DNA of 64,000 nt from Plantago ovata (GCA_028274465.1 CM051456.1:19997033-20061032); one strand, 5' to 3'; numbered from the stretch's first letter, positions 36,535 through 49,500 are shown. The notes: generated from the sequence alone by a model not told the origin. Translations and numbers: made by a program.

Positions 36535-36960
36535 ATAGCAAAACAAGCTGCTCAAACAACGCAGAATTGCCATCCAAATCACCAAAATCAGCAATAAGTA
36601 CAGCAAAAAATGTACAAAATGAAGATAAATGAAGTTATTCCCTAATCCTAACAATATTTTGAGCAAAATCGGCCTCTGCAGTATCACTACAGCAGTAGTA
36701 CCGACACAAAATGCGAAAACAGTTAACCCTAGAGATACGAAACTTCGATTGATGAACAAAACCATTGGATGAAGCGATCGATGATTAAAATACAGCGATA
36801 GATTCGAAATGAGAGAAATGAAGTGGTGAGAGGGTTTACCGATTACAGCTGCCGAAAGGAACGAATGAAATCTCAGATGGAGTGCTCGAGACGATGAAGA
36901 AGCTGAAGACGATCAAACGGCTGAAATCGCTTTTCTGGAAAGTGGGCTTTGTGGTGGGAA
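36535..36960 (-). promoter_or_regulatory. UBA1 5' leader with predicted 5'-UTR intron
   Basis: Donor G|GTAAAC at 36840/36839 and acceptor GAGCAG|C at 36548/36547 on the minus strand would remove an in-frame upstream stretch beginning at ATG 36765. Retained, that stretch would add 77 hydrophobic residues, unlike any E1. The promoter should lie beyond about 36900. No clear TATA box was seen. Confidence 0.55.
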
Positions 36961-38134
36961 TATATTTATTGAGCGAATCTTGGGCTTGGGCTAACAGGCC
37001 TGTCAATTAAACTTGGATGGGTAGGCTTTTCTTTGGGTCGATGTTTTTCCGAAGTTGTAAGTTTGCTGGCTAGTTTGGGTCGAATCGATATGAATCATAT
37101 GATGATCACTAATTCACTGTAACTTATACCGATGACAGTCATATTACGGGACATTTGGATCGCATAATAGCGTAGCCGGGTTGGGGCGGGTGCAAATGTA
37201 CTTCAACAATAATTTATTTCAATTTTTTTTTAATAATTAAACCATTACAAAGCTAGTAATAAACTATAAATAATCTCGCACTTGGCGAGAACTATAAATA
37301 CTCCCGCACTTGGCGAGAATTGAACCTATGACCTCTAGGGTCATGACACCTCAGCCTAACCAATAGACCTCATTGGTAATTTATATCGATGTCAGTCGAT
37401 AAAAAAGTTCAAAAGGGAATACTATGCAGTTTTTTTCTTTTTTTTTTTTTTTTTTTTTTTGGGAATACTATGCAGTTAGTTATAAGATATTGAAAAAATA
37501 GCTTTGAAATGAGATATATTGATCATGAACTATGGTAGATACTTATGGAGGCCATCTAGGACCTTAGTTATTAGGTTAGACATCAGAGCTTTTGCTCAAT
37601 ATCAGTAGGCCATAAGTCATGTTTGTGCATTTCTTTATTTCGGGAGAGCATCTCATTTAGTTTGAGGCCATTTCACAATGGAGAGATCAATCTCCGTGAA
37701 CCCATTTTCCATTATGTGGACTCCTTTCATTCATCCATTTTCTTATGGGCAGGCTACAAATTGGGTCAAAATATGACATATTTTTACGTATTGGACTTAT
37801 GCACAAAATTTATATCATTCTAATACCACTGACTTTATTTTCGGTTGATGGACCCATCTACTTTATGCGACCTCATCACGTGCCTGTTCATCCCATCACA
37901 ACCGAACTACGTCGGACACTGCAACACCACAAAAATTCCGGCCATTCACGTCCACGAATCCATATCCTTCGACGTCACACAAGCAGACAAAACTGATGAA
38001 ACTTACCTCTAGGTTAATCGTGTTTCCCCCCAAAGTCGATTTTGGAGGATTTTTTTCTGTGGGGCATATCAATAGCGGGCAATTCGAAATTCGAATTGTT
38101 CTGACTCTTATTCTCAATTCGATTTTCCCCCCAG
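36961..38134. other. Intergenic
   Basis: No gene. 37265-37375 contains a repeated phrase (CGCACTTGGCGAGAA) followed by ATTGAACCTATGACCT, which on the minus strand resembles a tRNA-like B box and may be a SINE or TE-derived relic. A long poly-T lies at 37434-37460. 37830-38134 is the region in which the left end of the large MULE-like unit might lie; I found no matching inverted repeat at the right side. Confidence 0.45.
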
Positions 38135-41100
38135 ATGTCATATTCATGCATCGATTTTGCCTCCAATACCAAGTCACATGTATCAGGTAAGATTACAGAT
38201 ACACAATTGACCTCGCTTGAAACGCTCCTGCTTTTCAAAATCCACAAAGGTACTTCTGAAGGATTACGTCAACATCAATTGACTAGTGATATGGAAGACG
38301 ACACCGGTGAGGGTCATATGTTCCGGCGGAGACGAGGAGCTGCAGACACTAGCAGAAATCACTCAGCATATTACTGCGGTAAGTACTGTTCCATCAGGTA
38401 ATTTTTCTATTTCTTAATATTTTGGGTATGAAATTCACCCCCCCTGTCCTAATGCAGGTGTTGATGATGGTGGCTCAAGGGCATCGGGTGTTGCAGGAGC
38501 CGTCAACCGCACAAGAAACACTAATACACAAGGTGAAAACATTCTAACACCCCCGCCCCCCCCCCCCCCCAACATAAAAAAACTTAGGAATGATATGTGC
38601 TTGCATATAGAATAATAAAGGATCTAAAATTCATCATAAATTTTGGTTAATATGATTGTAGTTTATGCTTATTCAAACGCCATGTGAATTCTAGTGACAG
38701 ATTTGGTTAATGTTTGCTTATTGTTAACTTGAATAATAATTAGAGTTTGATATTACATGCTGAAACTTGTTGTATATGTCACTAGTTTATTATTGTAGAG
38801 TTTCAGATGCCTAATGCATTCAAGAATTCATAAGGGAGTATGTCGAAATATGCGTCTGATGTGTTGCCTATGTATCTGTTGTTTAGGATGCGTGAAACTG
38901 AGGCAAGCAGTCACACGCGGGGTGCCTAGGAGTGAGGATTACCCTGATTCAGGTTATCCACCTCTAGCTCTGTATTGATAGGTGTCAATAGAACTGAACT
39001 AATCATGCCGATAACTTGTAATTGATATATGTAATAACTCCGATTTTAATTAACCACGTACCATTATTGTAGATGAATCATATGAGATGGTACGGGTCCC
39101 AAAAAACAGATACAGTAGGCCCGTCGAAAATGTTCGTTTGTACCGAGGTAATGACATGTGCTGTTGCCTTTGATCAAGCCCACATATTATTTGGTTTTTG
39201 GAAGATCTGTATGAACTGGCCTGTTTATTTGTTGTAGATGAAATGCCAGATGAAGTTAATAAGAAGAGGTTCATGAACAATCAAAATTCGCCTGGTTCCC
39301 CTACTGGTATGGGTAGATAATACAACTTATTTAATGTATCCGAGTATTTATAACTTTCTATTAAATGTACTAATGAGTTTGACATATCATTATCAGATAC
39401 AACGTCTCATTACCACCAGAAACAAAGGAAGGGTGGTTTTTATCGGGGGACCGATATTGGTAGGTTATTTGATTATTTGATAAGCAAACTATCAGCAACC
39501 TGTAGTGTTTTTGTGTGTGTGAAAAAGTAGTCAGCAACTGTTATGTCTTTGCGTTTGTAAATCTGAACCCCTATTTCTTTGTGTTTCACTGTCTTGGTTG
39601 TGATCCATGCAGGGTATGAGGGCGCCCATGACATACCAGTTGGTCGGGTGAGACGGGGGCTGGTTCAGCGTGAATCCTCTCAAAATGGCAAGTAGTTAGT
39701 CAATTAACTTAGTCAATATATAACTAAAGTGATCAGAACAAGATATAGGTCATGACGATAATGTGTTGACTGGTCGATATACAGATAATGAGGCTAATCT
39801 GAATGCTGATCTGGAGGAGACACCAGGTAAATCATTATGGTTCTCCTATTTTTTTTTTATATTTTTTTTTTCATTTGATGTTTTAAATCCCTAAACATCA
39901 AACATTAATATATATAAGTATGATTGTAGGCATGCATAGATTTAAAATGTTGGTCTATTGGTATTCTGTTTTTTTTTAATGTGAAATTGACGAATGATTT
40001 CTGATTAATCTTTCTTCCCTTTGTTTCCACTGTCATCTTCTTGTCTGTTATTTCAGTTGCTATGAACTACCGCAGCAACCTGCAGTCTGTAATAACCACT
40101 ATACAGTCGTTGCCTTTCACTAAGAAACATATCAGGGCAATCAGATGCACTCCTTTTTGGTTTTTCGTCAGGGCGATTCTTCAGATGGAAGACCCTGCCG
40201 ATTTTTCACGGTTCAAAAAGAAAGATCAGAACATTACCAGGATTGTTAAACGATTTCATATGAGAGGTCGTGATAGGGGGTTTCTGTTCAGGGAACATTT
40301 TGCGGTTCCGAAACGCGACCATGTAGAGATTGTGTTTGGTATCCGCGATGGGGTGATTAAGGTTGTCCCAGGCACGGGAACGGTGGTTATTACCGACTTC
40401 CTTAGACGTTGTTTTCCTGCCAAGTTGAGCAATGTTGGTGGTGGCAACTGCAAGTTGGGTCCAGGAATGTTGAAGACCATTCTAACCAACTTAGTTGAGT
40501 CAGGAGACAAAGTACTTGATGAGGATGTTGCCAGGGTTCTACACTTGTATCTTCTGGCAGCCTTTTTTGTGCCCACTCAGAACCTCTCACTCAACTGGCG
40601 TGTTACGGAGTTTTTAGCTGATTTCAAGACGATATGTGACTATGACTGGTGCTCTTATATATTGGAGCAGCTTATGGACGATGTGGAAGGTGCAAAAAAT
40701 TGCCGGATTGGCTCGTGTGCACTGTTCCTTGTGGTAAGTTCGATATATCATACTCGGTGAATTGTATTAACAATTTTTTTCCTTTTATGTCATCTCTTAT
40801 TTTTTATTGTATAAGTATTTTAAGACAATGTTGTTTTGTTTGTATCCTGATCATACTTTTCATAATATTGCACTTCTTGTGTAGTTTTGGCTATGTGAGA
40901 TCACCGACATTGAGCAACCTGTGGATGGGTGCGTGAAGTTCCCAAGATTCCTGAAGTGGGACTTGAACACACTTGCTACAATACTCACGAAGATTGACCT
41001 GGACCATCTGGATCAGTTCACGGTAAGGGACAGAACGTGTGATGCCCTTGATTTTTTGTGTTTTTCGTTGTTCACTTGGTTGATTTACAGAGAAGTCGAA

Positions 41101-44100
41101 TTTTCAATATATGCTTTCATGCAGCATCAGCAGACCTAAAGAATTTTCTTTTTAATGCTAGCTTTTTTGTCTTGTTTTCCTCGATTTTAAATTCATGCAT
41201 AAATGGGTGTATGGTATATATATAGCATATGCTGCAATGATACTCGTTTGATCAAATATTGCACAGTACAGTCTTATGAGAAATTTAGTGTAGTATCTTT
41301 TCATTAGTAATGTGGTAAAATTTCAGAATATATGTTCGTTGTTGTTTTTCATATAGCATGTCATAATCTGTCTGTTGCTTGTGAATGTGTCCAGGTATTC
41401 AAGACCGATCTTGTGTTAACTAAGAGGGAGCTCCTTATGTTGGATTCACGTGATGTGCCGAGCGGGGGGGGAGAATTGTAATGGGTCTGTCCTGGATGAC
41501 GAAGTCGAAAGTTTGGAATCATCAAGGAACGTGGACAACGTGCTAACTGATATGGATGAGCCACTATCTAGAAATTGCACAAGGCAACTGACCAAAGATG
41601 ACAAAGGCAAAGCCTCGAGGAAATACCCCCATAGCTTTACTGACGATGTTGATAATCATGAAGGATTGGGAGGCCCCCGTATTAACAATATCAGAGCACA
41701 ACCACCACGCCCTGATTTTCGACAAAACGGTCGTAGTGGGATGTCGAGCACTGAAACCCAATCTGTGAGTGAACCGTCGTATGTTTGTACACTTCCCAGG
41801 AACAACACCAATTCTGAGGTAGACATGCCTAGCTGCTCACTAGGATTCGATGATGGTGATGTTGATCTAAGAAACTGTCCCAGTGTGGAACCATTTGTCA
41901 GTCCTTCAGGGAATGTGGGCATATGGATCGACTCATTTGTGTCAGAGAAGCTAGTTCCTACAGGTAGTGGTGCACCTGTTTCGGTTTCAAACCCTACCAT
42001 GGCAGTTCCTCGTGTGAGTAGTGAATGTACCGGAGAAGACGCAACAGGTTTGGACGGGTCAGTTGATAAGGAGGCTAGAATACAAATATTGGAGGAGGAG
42101 CTGAAACACGCGAGGCAAATTGAGATGAAACTTAGGTGTGATTTAGAGGTGAAAGATTCCACAAGAGTAGTTGATCAAAATAGAGCTAAAGATGAGTTGA
42201 AGGATAAGGCCAGGGATATGATTGATTGCTTGAGAGCTAGCTTGGCGGAGTGTGAGTTAGTTAAGACACGCTTGGGGAAGCAGACATACCAGGACTCGCT
42301 TGTCATTTTGCGGTTGAAGGATGAGCAAAAACAGCTCGAGTTGAAGCTTCAAAGGGAGATCCAGAACAACATGAAGCTCACAGCTGAGAATGAGAGGATG
42401 CTGAAATCCAGTAATGAGAATTATAATAGGAAGATTGAACTAGGTATTGAGAATGAGAGATTGAAATCACATGTTGCTGATCTTCAGAGCCAGCTTGATT
42501 CGATATTTGTAGGTTCAACACCGAGTATCCCAGATCAGAATGATTCTGCCATTCTCCTCCCAAAACCGGGATGTGGTTTTGCTAAAGATGGGGCTCCACT
42601 TGTAGAGGTTGTTGTGCAGCAACAGAGTGTGCCAGGGTATAACACGGGTGATAATGTGAAACAAGTTCAATTTATGCCTTGTCTTCCAAGGGATGTGACT
42701 TTCCCATCCAATACAAGTAGTACTCCAGCTGCTAACCCAGCTACAACTGGGATCAAATTTGGTCAGAATGACATTGGTGCAACTCGGTTGTTTGCTACTC
42801 CATGTTCTGATCTGCCTAAGGGAAAAGGATCCAGTAACACTAAGGATGGTGGCTCGTCTACGTTGGCTAACAGCTTTAGCACTCCTATCACCTTCAAGAT
42901 AGAGCCGGTTGATGACATACCTTTATCATCTTCGGTTATCATCAGGAGTGATTCACCCGAGCATGAGAACTCCATGATTCAGCGAATTCATGAAAGGACA
43001 CTCCTTGATGCTAGGAAGAAGAAGAATTTTGGCTCACCTATTTCACTTGCTTTCACAACCAACAGACGGCTTAATACAGATCAAAAGCATATCCGGCAGA
43101 TGTCTGTTGACCGGGAGTGCGAGGCATACAAGCACACCTCGACGCAATCAATCAACCTTCTTGTATCTAAGTTTAAGAACACTATCCCAAGGTATGTGAC
43201 TACACCGCATATCATTTGTTTGGTTTTATATGCTCCATAAATTATAATATATTTTACTTATAAATAGATTGTTACAATAACGACAGTAGCTAGGTTGAGA
43301 GATTAATTATTCATCATTTTGGTAACTAGCTTAATATTATTAATTAAGTAATAAAAATTCTATCCAATTGTATGATTTGTTTGGATGAGTTAATTCAGTA
43401 GTAATATAGATGATGCATGTTATAATTAGTGGTACTTCATCAAAATCAGTCATTTAAGCATGTGTTCATTGCTGCAGCAGTAGGTATAAGCATTATCCTT
43501 TTAATGCTAGATTATGTCTTCATTTCTTTTGTTCTAAATTCATGGTATTTAATTTGTTTGGAATTAATTATTTAATTAATCTATAAAGTGTGTACAGTAT
43601 AGTATATAGTATAAGCAGCTAATTGTTGTTCAATTAAGATACATACATTTTTTTGACAAAATTCTGTCCATATCACAGCGATTGCCTACTCGAGGTGAAG
43701 AACTCGTATATGACAAATTATGTCACACTTGATGACATGGAGGTGTTGCTCAACCATGAGAGCTTGGATGACTCGGTAAGATTTCATAAGTTTTATGCAA
43801 TTTTGATGAGGATACGCATGCATAAATATAAGTATTGACAATATATATCCTATGCAGGTTATTGACACTTGGGGTTTGCTGGTTAATCAGCTCTTCAATT
43901 CTGGTACAAAGGCGATGGATTCTCGTGTTGCTATTGCTAGGCAAACGTACTTGTTTCGGAGCACTCTATGGGTACAGTGAAATATTATATACTCCTAGTT
44001 ATAATGATTCTTTCCTGCCTTCTTATATCTGATTCTTTCTTTCTCTTTTTCTTCCCTTTTTTTTTTTGTATTGTTTGCATTATGTATCTGGTTTCGTTTT

Positions 44101-44784
44101 CAACAAGCAGTTGTATGTTGCCCGATTTGACGTTGACAGTTGGTTCAAGTCAATGGTGAAACAATTTATCGATAACAAGATCGTGGATGCTCTCGACTAT
44201 GACACGTGGCTAATCCCTATAAACACTACTGGGATGCTAGATCCACGTAAGGATGCTGGAAATCATTGGACTTTGCTGAGGTTCTCGGTTAGTACTTGCA
44301 CATGGACCTTTTACAACTCAATTTCACCCGTTAACGAGGATATGGATGAGCACTATCGTTGTGCCATGACCATGGTAAGCTGATGTAAAATTCGCGTGTC
44401 CATATAGTAGTAATTTGTTGTCAGTTTGTATATACTATTGTCCTATGTCACATTATGGATAAGATTTGAGAGGTGTTTTGTATCATTTTGCAGGTGAACT
44501 ATGTTGAGAAGCAGATCAAGATATGTGGCAAGAAAATGCGAATCCCGATATTTAGAAATGACCACAGGCCCAGGGTGGTATACAACCGCAACACGCCTCA
44601 GCAAGCCGGAGGTGGTAGTGTGGACTGTGGTGTCGTTGTATGCAGTGTCATGGAGACTGTTATAACCAATGGTAACGTGTTGAAAAAGAATTGGAGTAGG
44701 GATGACGGAGGAAAATACCGGGCTAAGATGGTTGACACATTCTGCAATGCCATATTAAGTCGGGACCAGGGGCACCAAAACTGA
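38135..44784 (+). CDS. MULE-associated Ulp1-like SUMO protease, 16 exons
   Basis: Exons: 38135-38186, 38250-38378, 38458-38532, 38887-38952, 39073-39147, 39238-39306, 39397-39459, 39613-39687, 39749-39826, 40057-40733, 40885-41022, 41395-43191, 43679-43775, 43858-43971, 44111-44374, 44494-44784. Exons 2-9 are all multiples of three with phase 1-1. Exon 10-11 encode a globular domain like those preceding Ulp1 in plant transposon proteases (plant-mobile-domain type); exon 12 a long coiled coil (about 42080-42510). The C48 protease core has His in NHWTLL (~1220), Asn where Asp is usual (FYNS, ~1237) and Cys in SVDCGVVV (~1301). Length 1352 aa if the G8 run at 41464-41471 is read as G7; as given the frame stops soon after. 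Exon 8 uses a GC donor. Start is the first in-frame ATG and is the least certain point. Confidence 0.82.
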
Positions 44785-46104
44785 TTGAAATGGTATTCAT
44801 TAGAATATTATATCCTTATTTGTTATGAATTAATGACTTTAAGTTCATGTGGATTATGGCAACTGAATGCATTGTGATTGCATGGTGTCTGTTAGTTACT
44901 TTGTTTTGTACGACACATGCACCATCATATGAGATTGAGTAGACAGATCGACTTGTTCTGTTGGTCTGTGTAGTGATTTTTGAACATTTCATTGTCGTTT
45001 ATTCGGAAAAATTATGTACCCGGTGCGACAATTTTAATTATTAAGAATTATTAGGCAGCCATATTCTACTTGTGTCTAATGTGTCATGCCTTTTTTTAGG
45101 CCTTAATGTTGACATGTTATATGTGGCTTCTGGGTAAAATAAGAAAGATTATAGCTAATGAACAGCCCATAATTATTTTATTCGAATTATTCGAGATCGG
45201 TTTGTTTATATTTTATAGAATGCATATGTAAGTAAGGTAATGCAGTGTTTGCCTGTATAGTTTGTTTTAACAATTAAAAAAAAAATCACAAACATGAAGT
45301 TTCTATGAGTTTGATATCCCCTCTGTGTGTAATGATGTTGCTGATCCAAATTACCCCCCAAACACGACCCCTTAATGGTTTTAGATAGAGGTAATAGGCA
45401 CATTTAAAACTAAGAAAATAATACTGAATGCAACTAACACAAAATCACATTGTTAGGACCCCATACCATGTTATGAACTTGTCAAGTACCAGTACCAGCA
45501 TCAGTACCTCGCCTGTTAGCATGAAAGTAGTGCCCCCGCACTTGCCTTACCTATATAGAGGATAGCGTGTTTTTTGTGTATTTTTCTGTATGAATTACAT
45601 CAACCTCTACCTCTGTGGATGACTCAATGAAAATCAGGTCCTCGATTCTAGCATTTTACATCTCATAAGGATAATGACAATATGTGGTGATATCAAATCT
45701 GCTGTAAAAGATTTGATTCTATAAAGTCAGATATTGCATGTCAATAAAATAGGAAATGGCTGAACACTCCTTCTGAAAATTGTAAGCTGCTAATGGAAAT
45801 ATGCACATTTCTGGTAATTTTGGTGGAATGTACCACTGGACAAAGCAATGTGTAGCACCAGAACAGACTTTTATTTTGACCAATATACATACAAAATATA
45901 TATATTCAGAAAAGCAATTAGCATAGGACAAATGCATTAGACACTATCCAATAAGCTAGCGCCAGCATGATTCATGAGTAAAGTATTCTCAGTCTTACTA
46001 CTGTCATATATATCTCATTTCTTCATTTTACCAGAGACCACCTTTTTCTTCTCAAACTAAAGAACATCTTATTCACCAACACCAAAAAACTTGAAGCTGG
46101 TGAT
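44785..46104. other. Spacer between Ulp1 and B3 genes
   Basis: Ulp1 3' UTR then non-coding DNA with the B3-gene promoter. A small cluster of the GTACC words typical of the 50.7-55.1 kb tract (AAGTACCAGTACCAGCATCA, then GTACC) occurs at about 45484-45512, some 600 bp before the B3 start codon. Confidence 0.6.
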
Positions 46105-48781
46105 ATGGCAGAACATACCGGATTCTACCGTCAGATAACCAATCTGGATGAGAAAAGGCTGGTGAGTACATCCTTGTTATTCATTGCTTTTATACATGTC
46201 AATATTTTTCAAAGCATTATCTTATCTATCTTATTAATATGTTCTTGACAAACAATTTCTTGTAATGCTGAAGGTCCATTATTTTTCATAGAAGCATGTC
46301 TTTTTTACATCAATATATTCTAAACTCATAGATGCATTTCCTTTTTATATCAAACATGCTGAAAATTGCCTACTCCATACCTGGATAATTAGTTTGACAT
46401 TTTTTTGTGGAGTATCTAGAATTTAATATATAATGTGGTTAGAGTATGGACATCTGTGTGCTCTCGTTTTCAGGAGATATCATAAAGAAATGTCTGTTCA
46501 TATTTTTGACTTGCTGATATATGCTTTTGTCTATCTTCATGTAATGCTTCACCCTGAAAATTGTTTTGCTTCATGTAATGTATATATTTTTACAACATAT
46601 CATGAGGAATATATTTGCTTTGAAGGTTGATAATAGTATGTGTACATCTACTGTGCCTCACCCTGTTTCATTTCCCTTTTATCTGTGATGTAGCTCATCC
46701 CCCCAACATTCGTGGCTGCCAACTTTCCTGTAGTCCCTGGTACTTTGTTCCTTTTTGGAAGTGATGAACTCCCATGGCCCGTTGTTGTTGAACAGGAGAA
46801 TGGGCTGGTTTATTTGGGGGGTGGTTGGGAGGAGTTTAGGAATGAGTTCAAGCTGGACCTTCAGGAGTTGTTAACTTTCAGGTTTGAAACGAGAATGAGC
46901 TCTGGGTTCAAGGGTACGATCGAGCTTGTGTCAGCCGCCCGCTGCTCATGAACATAGATGGTACTGATGATGACATAGCATTTGACATAGGGATGCATGG
47001 AATCGAACTTGATGAAGTTGTGACGAGGGAACGCGATGGGATTGATATTGAAGAGGCTGTGGTACTGAACGAAGTAACAACAACGGAGGATGCTAGAAAC
47101 GGTCCTTTCCATGTCGTGTTATCAGACTCTCCGTCTGTCGAGGTTGCACTTCCGGATAACGTGAATGAAGATCAGAATGATAACATGTCTGGCCGTCAAC
47201 TGGAGCAGCCCAATCGTCGTCAGAACACTGAAAATCCTATGCAGCAGGCTGAACTTGTTATTGATCGTGACAACCGTCTGAGATACCAGAGGCCAGTTCA
47301 TGGTGTGCCCAGGTCATCTGGAAGTGGAAATGATTCGGAGTGTGTCGTTAGCCATCTACTGCGTCGAGTCATGGACAGAGTTGTTGGACGATCAAGCCGA
47401 AGTGCTGGGACCACTAGTGTTGTTGTTTCGTGTACTGATTCGCACATGGTTCCAACTACTGATGCCCCCGTTGTAGCGACTGATTGTGAGCTGTTTGGGG
47501 GTAGTTCCACTCCTGATCAAGATAGGGTTGTCCCGGTTTACGAGGCTTTGACAGTTGGCGGCATAGGGGGTAGAGCTTTGGCAGATGTTGCTCCGGAATT
47601 AATCCGTAAATCAGACAACAATGACAAGGGGAGTGTTAATTCGAAAGTGAGAGCAGGTAGTACGTTATTCGTTGTATTTATTTCCATGTATTAAACGTCA
47701 TTAAAATGAAATTGTTTGAATAGCATACTTGGTAATATAATTGCGTGGATCCTTCAATGTATTCAGGACGCCGCTTGTGCATTGGTGAGACATCCACCCG
47801 AACATTGCAGTTCACAGACTCTGAAAATGAAGATCTTCCTAATGACGGAGGTCGTGGTAAGATAGATTGTGTAATCAGTTTGGATTGAATGCTTGTTCTT
47901 AAGTTATAGGTGGCATGAGTTGACATATAAATGACAAACGGCAACTACTTTTGATGTTTTATTTCACAGAATGTAAGTTGGAGGCGGTTGCTGTTGCAAG
48001 ACATGGAGTTAGATCAAATGGTGAGAGCCATGTTTATGATTACATTGAAAGTTTTTTTTTATATATATATATAGGTTTCTTGCGGATTAATCATTTGTAA
48101 GTAACGCGAAAATTCTATATCTGTCAGATGCAAACGGCTCACCGTCTAAGAGGATGAGAATTGGTCCATTACCTGCTCCTTCAACTGAAGGTATTAATTA
48201 TTAATTTACTTCAGCTAATATACGTGATAATTGCGTTCGGACTTATGTAATAGGGTACGTGTCAGTTTAAATTGACTTCTGATGTATCTATTTAAACGAA
48301 AAAACACAGGGCAGATGACTGGTTGTTTAGGCAATGGATGTAGAACTCATGGTCGTGATAACATGTCCGAACCGAACACTCTTGAGGGGGCTGTCGATGT
48401 TTGCAGCGTTTATTTCGCTGGTCCAGCATTTGTGGTAAGGTTATTAGTAGGATCTTTATGCTTTTTTTGTTTGTATGTTCACAATCGTTTTCATATTTTT
48501 TTGTCTGCTATTTTCATTTTAACCGTTTTGAAACTGTATAGGTGCTAGATTCTGTGTTTGCTGAATGGAATCTGAGTGAAGGAGACAATTATATAACATT
48601 GAGGGTGGCTTCCAGGGGCGTTTGGGACGTGACTTGCGTATTTTCAGGCAATGTGGCTAAGATAACTACTGGATGGTCATCATTTTCAGCAGACAACAAC
48701 CTTGTGCCCGGGGACCAGTGTGTTTTTCTGGCAACAAAATCTCCAACGAAGGTGTGGAACGTGGTGGTTATCCGAAACTGA
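46105..48781 (+). CDS. Protein with two B3 DNA-binding domains (REM-like)
   Basis: Exons: 46105-46161, 46694-47656, 47767-47856, 47970-48020, 48128-48190, 48310-48434, 48542-48781; internal junctions are phase 1-1 as in the neighbouring Ulp1 gene. N-terminal B3 fold: FYRQITNLDEKRL|LIPPTFVAANF ... PWPVVVEQ ... YLGGGWEEFRNEF ... ELLTFRF. C-terminal B3 fold (last exon): VFAEWNLSEGD ... WDVTCVFSG ... KITTGWSSFSADNNLVPGDQCVF. An acidic, low-complexity middle includes a basic SPSKRMRIG patch near 48145 that may be a nuclear signal. B3 domains bind short DNA sites. The frame breaks near 46914-46957: either a one-base deletion or a 44-nt intron (GT 46914, AG 46957) whose phase fits. Otherwise a 98-aa single-B3 protein ends at 46951. 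Confidence 0.78.
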
Positions 48782-49500
48782 AGTGGATAATCACCATCCT
48801 TTTTGTGGACGTGGAAAACTGGTCTAGGCCAACTTTTGCTGTTTTTTTTCACGTGCTATATGTGTGGTCGCCAACAAGGACGAATATATGGATGTCATGA
48901 TGTCGACTAGGCATATGCAAAACGCTTTTTATGTTATGTGTTTTGTAGTAGTTCGTATTTCAGATCCTTCTAGAGGTACTTTTCTTGTGGATTCGAAAAA
49001 ACTGTTTAATGTTTGGTTGTATGAAAACTTGGGGGTCAGTTACTGTATTTTAGCCCCTGGTTGTTGGTGGTTAATTATAAACTTCGATTTTCTGCATCTA
49101 TTTATCGACCGGCCCATTTTATCGACCCTCTGTGCTAGTATTTTTTTGTAAATGAATTAAACTTATGGGAAAAGTACATTCAGCAAAGTAACATGATTAA
49201 CATATTTGATGGTGTTTCAACTTCTGTTCTCAAACAAAGGAATGGCCCAAAAATACCCATATGAGCAGAATACAACTGTGTTAAAACCAAATATACACTA
49301 GTAGTATAGTGATCAATATAGAAGACACCAAAAACAAACTTCTTATTAACAACATCAAATGTACTTGGTAGGTGGTTACCAACATTACAAACGGTGTAAT
49401 CAATCGAAGGCACATGGAAGTTCGAACAATATCCGAGATCCACCAAAACAAGTTACAAAACGAAAACACATGAAAATCTGATAAGTAGTGAACAATAAGT
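48782..49500. other. Convergent 3' ends of B3 and GRF genes
   Basis: 3' UTR of the + strand B3 gene runs toward the 3' end of the minus-strand GRF gene at 49501. No further gene is supported; a 95-codon frame at 48864-49151 is hydrophobic and without context. Confidence 0.55.

Noticed and set aside
36535..36765. 77-residue N-terminal hydrophobic extension of UBA1
   Set aside because: A strong acceptor lies between it and the conserved MLPRKR start, a matching donor occurs at 36840, and known E1 proteins have no such segment. Treated as intron.
37265..37375. tRNA gene on the minus strand
   Set aside because: Only a B-box-like phrase (GGTTCAATTCTCGCC on the minus strand) and a poor A box; no foldable acceptor stem or anticodon arm could be drawn. 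Possibly a SINE or TE relic.
40256..40590. Minus-strand frames in the Ulp1 gene
   Set aside because: Antisense shadows of a well-supported spliced exon.
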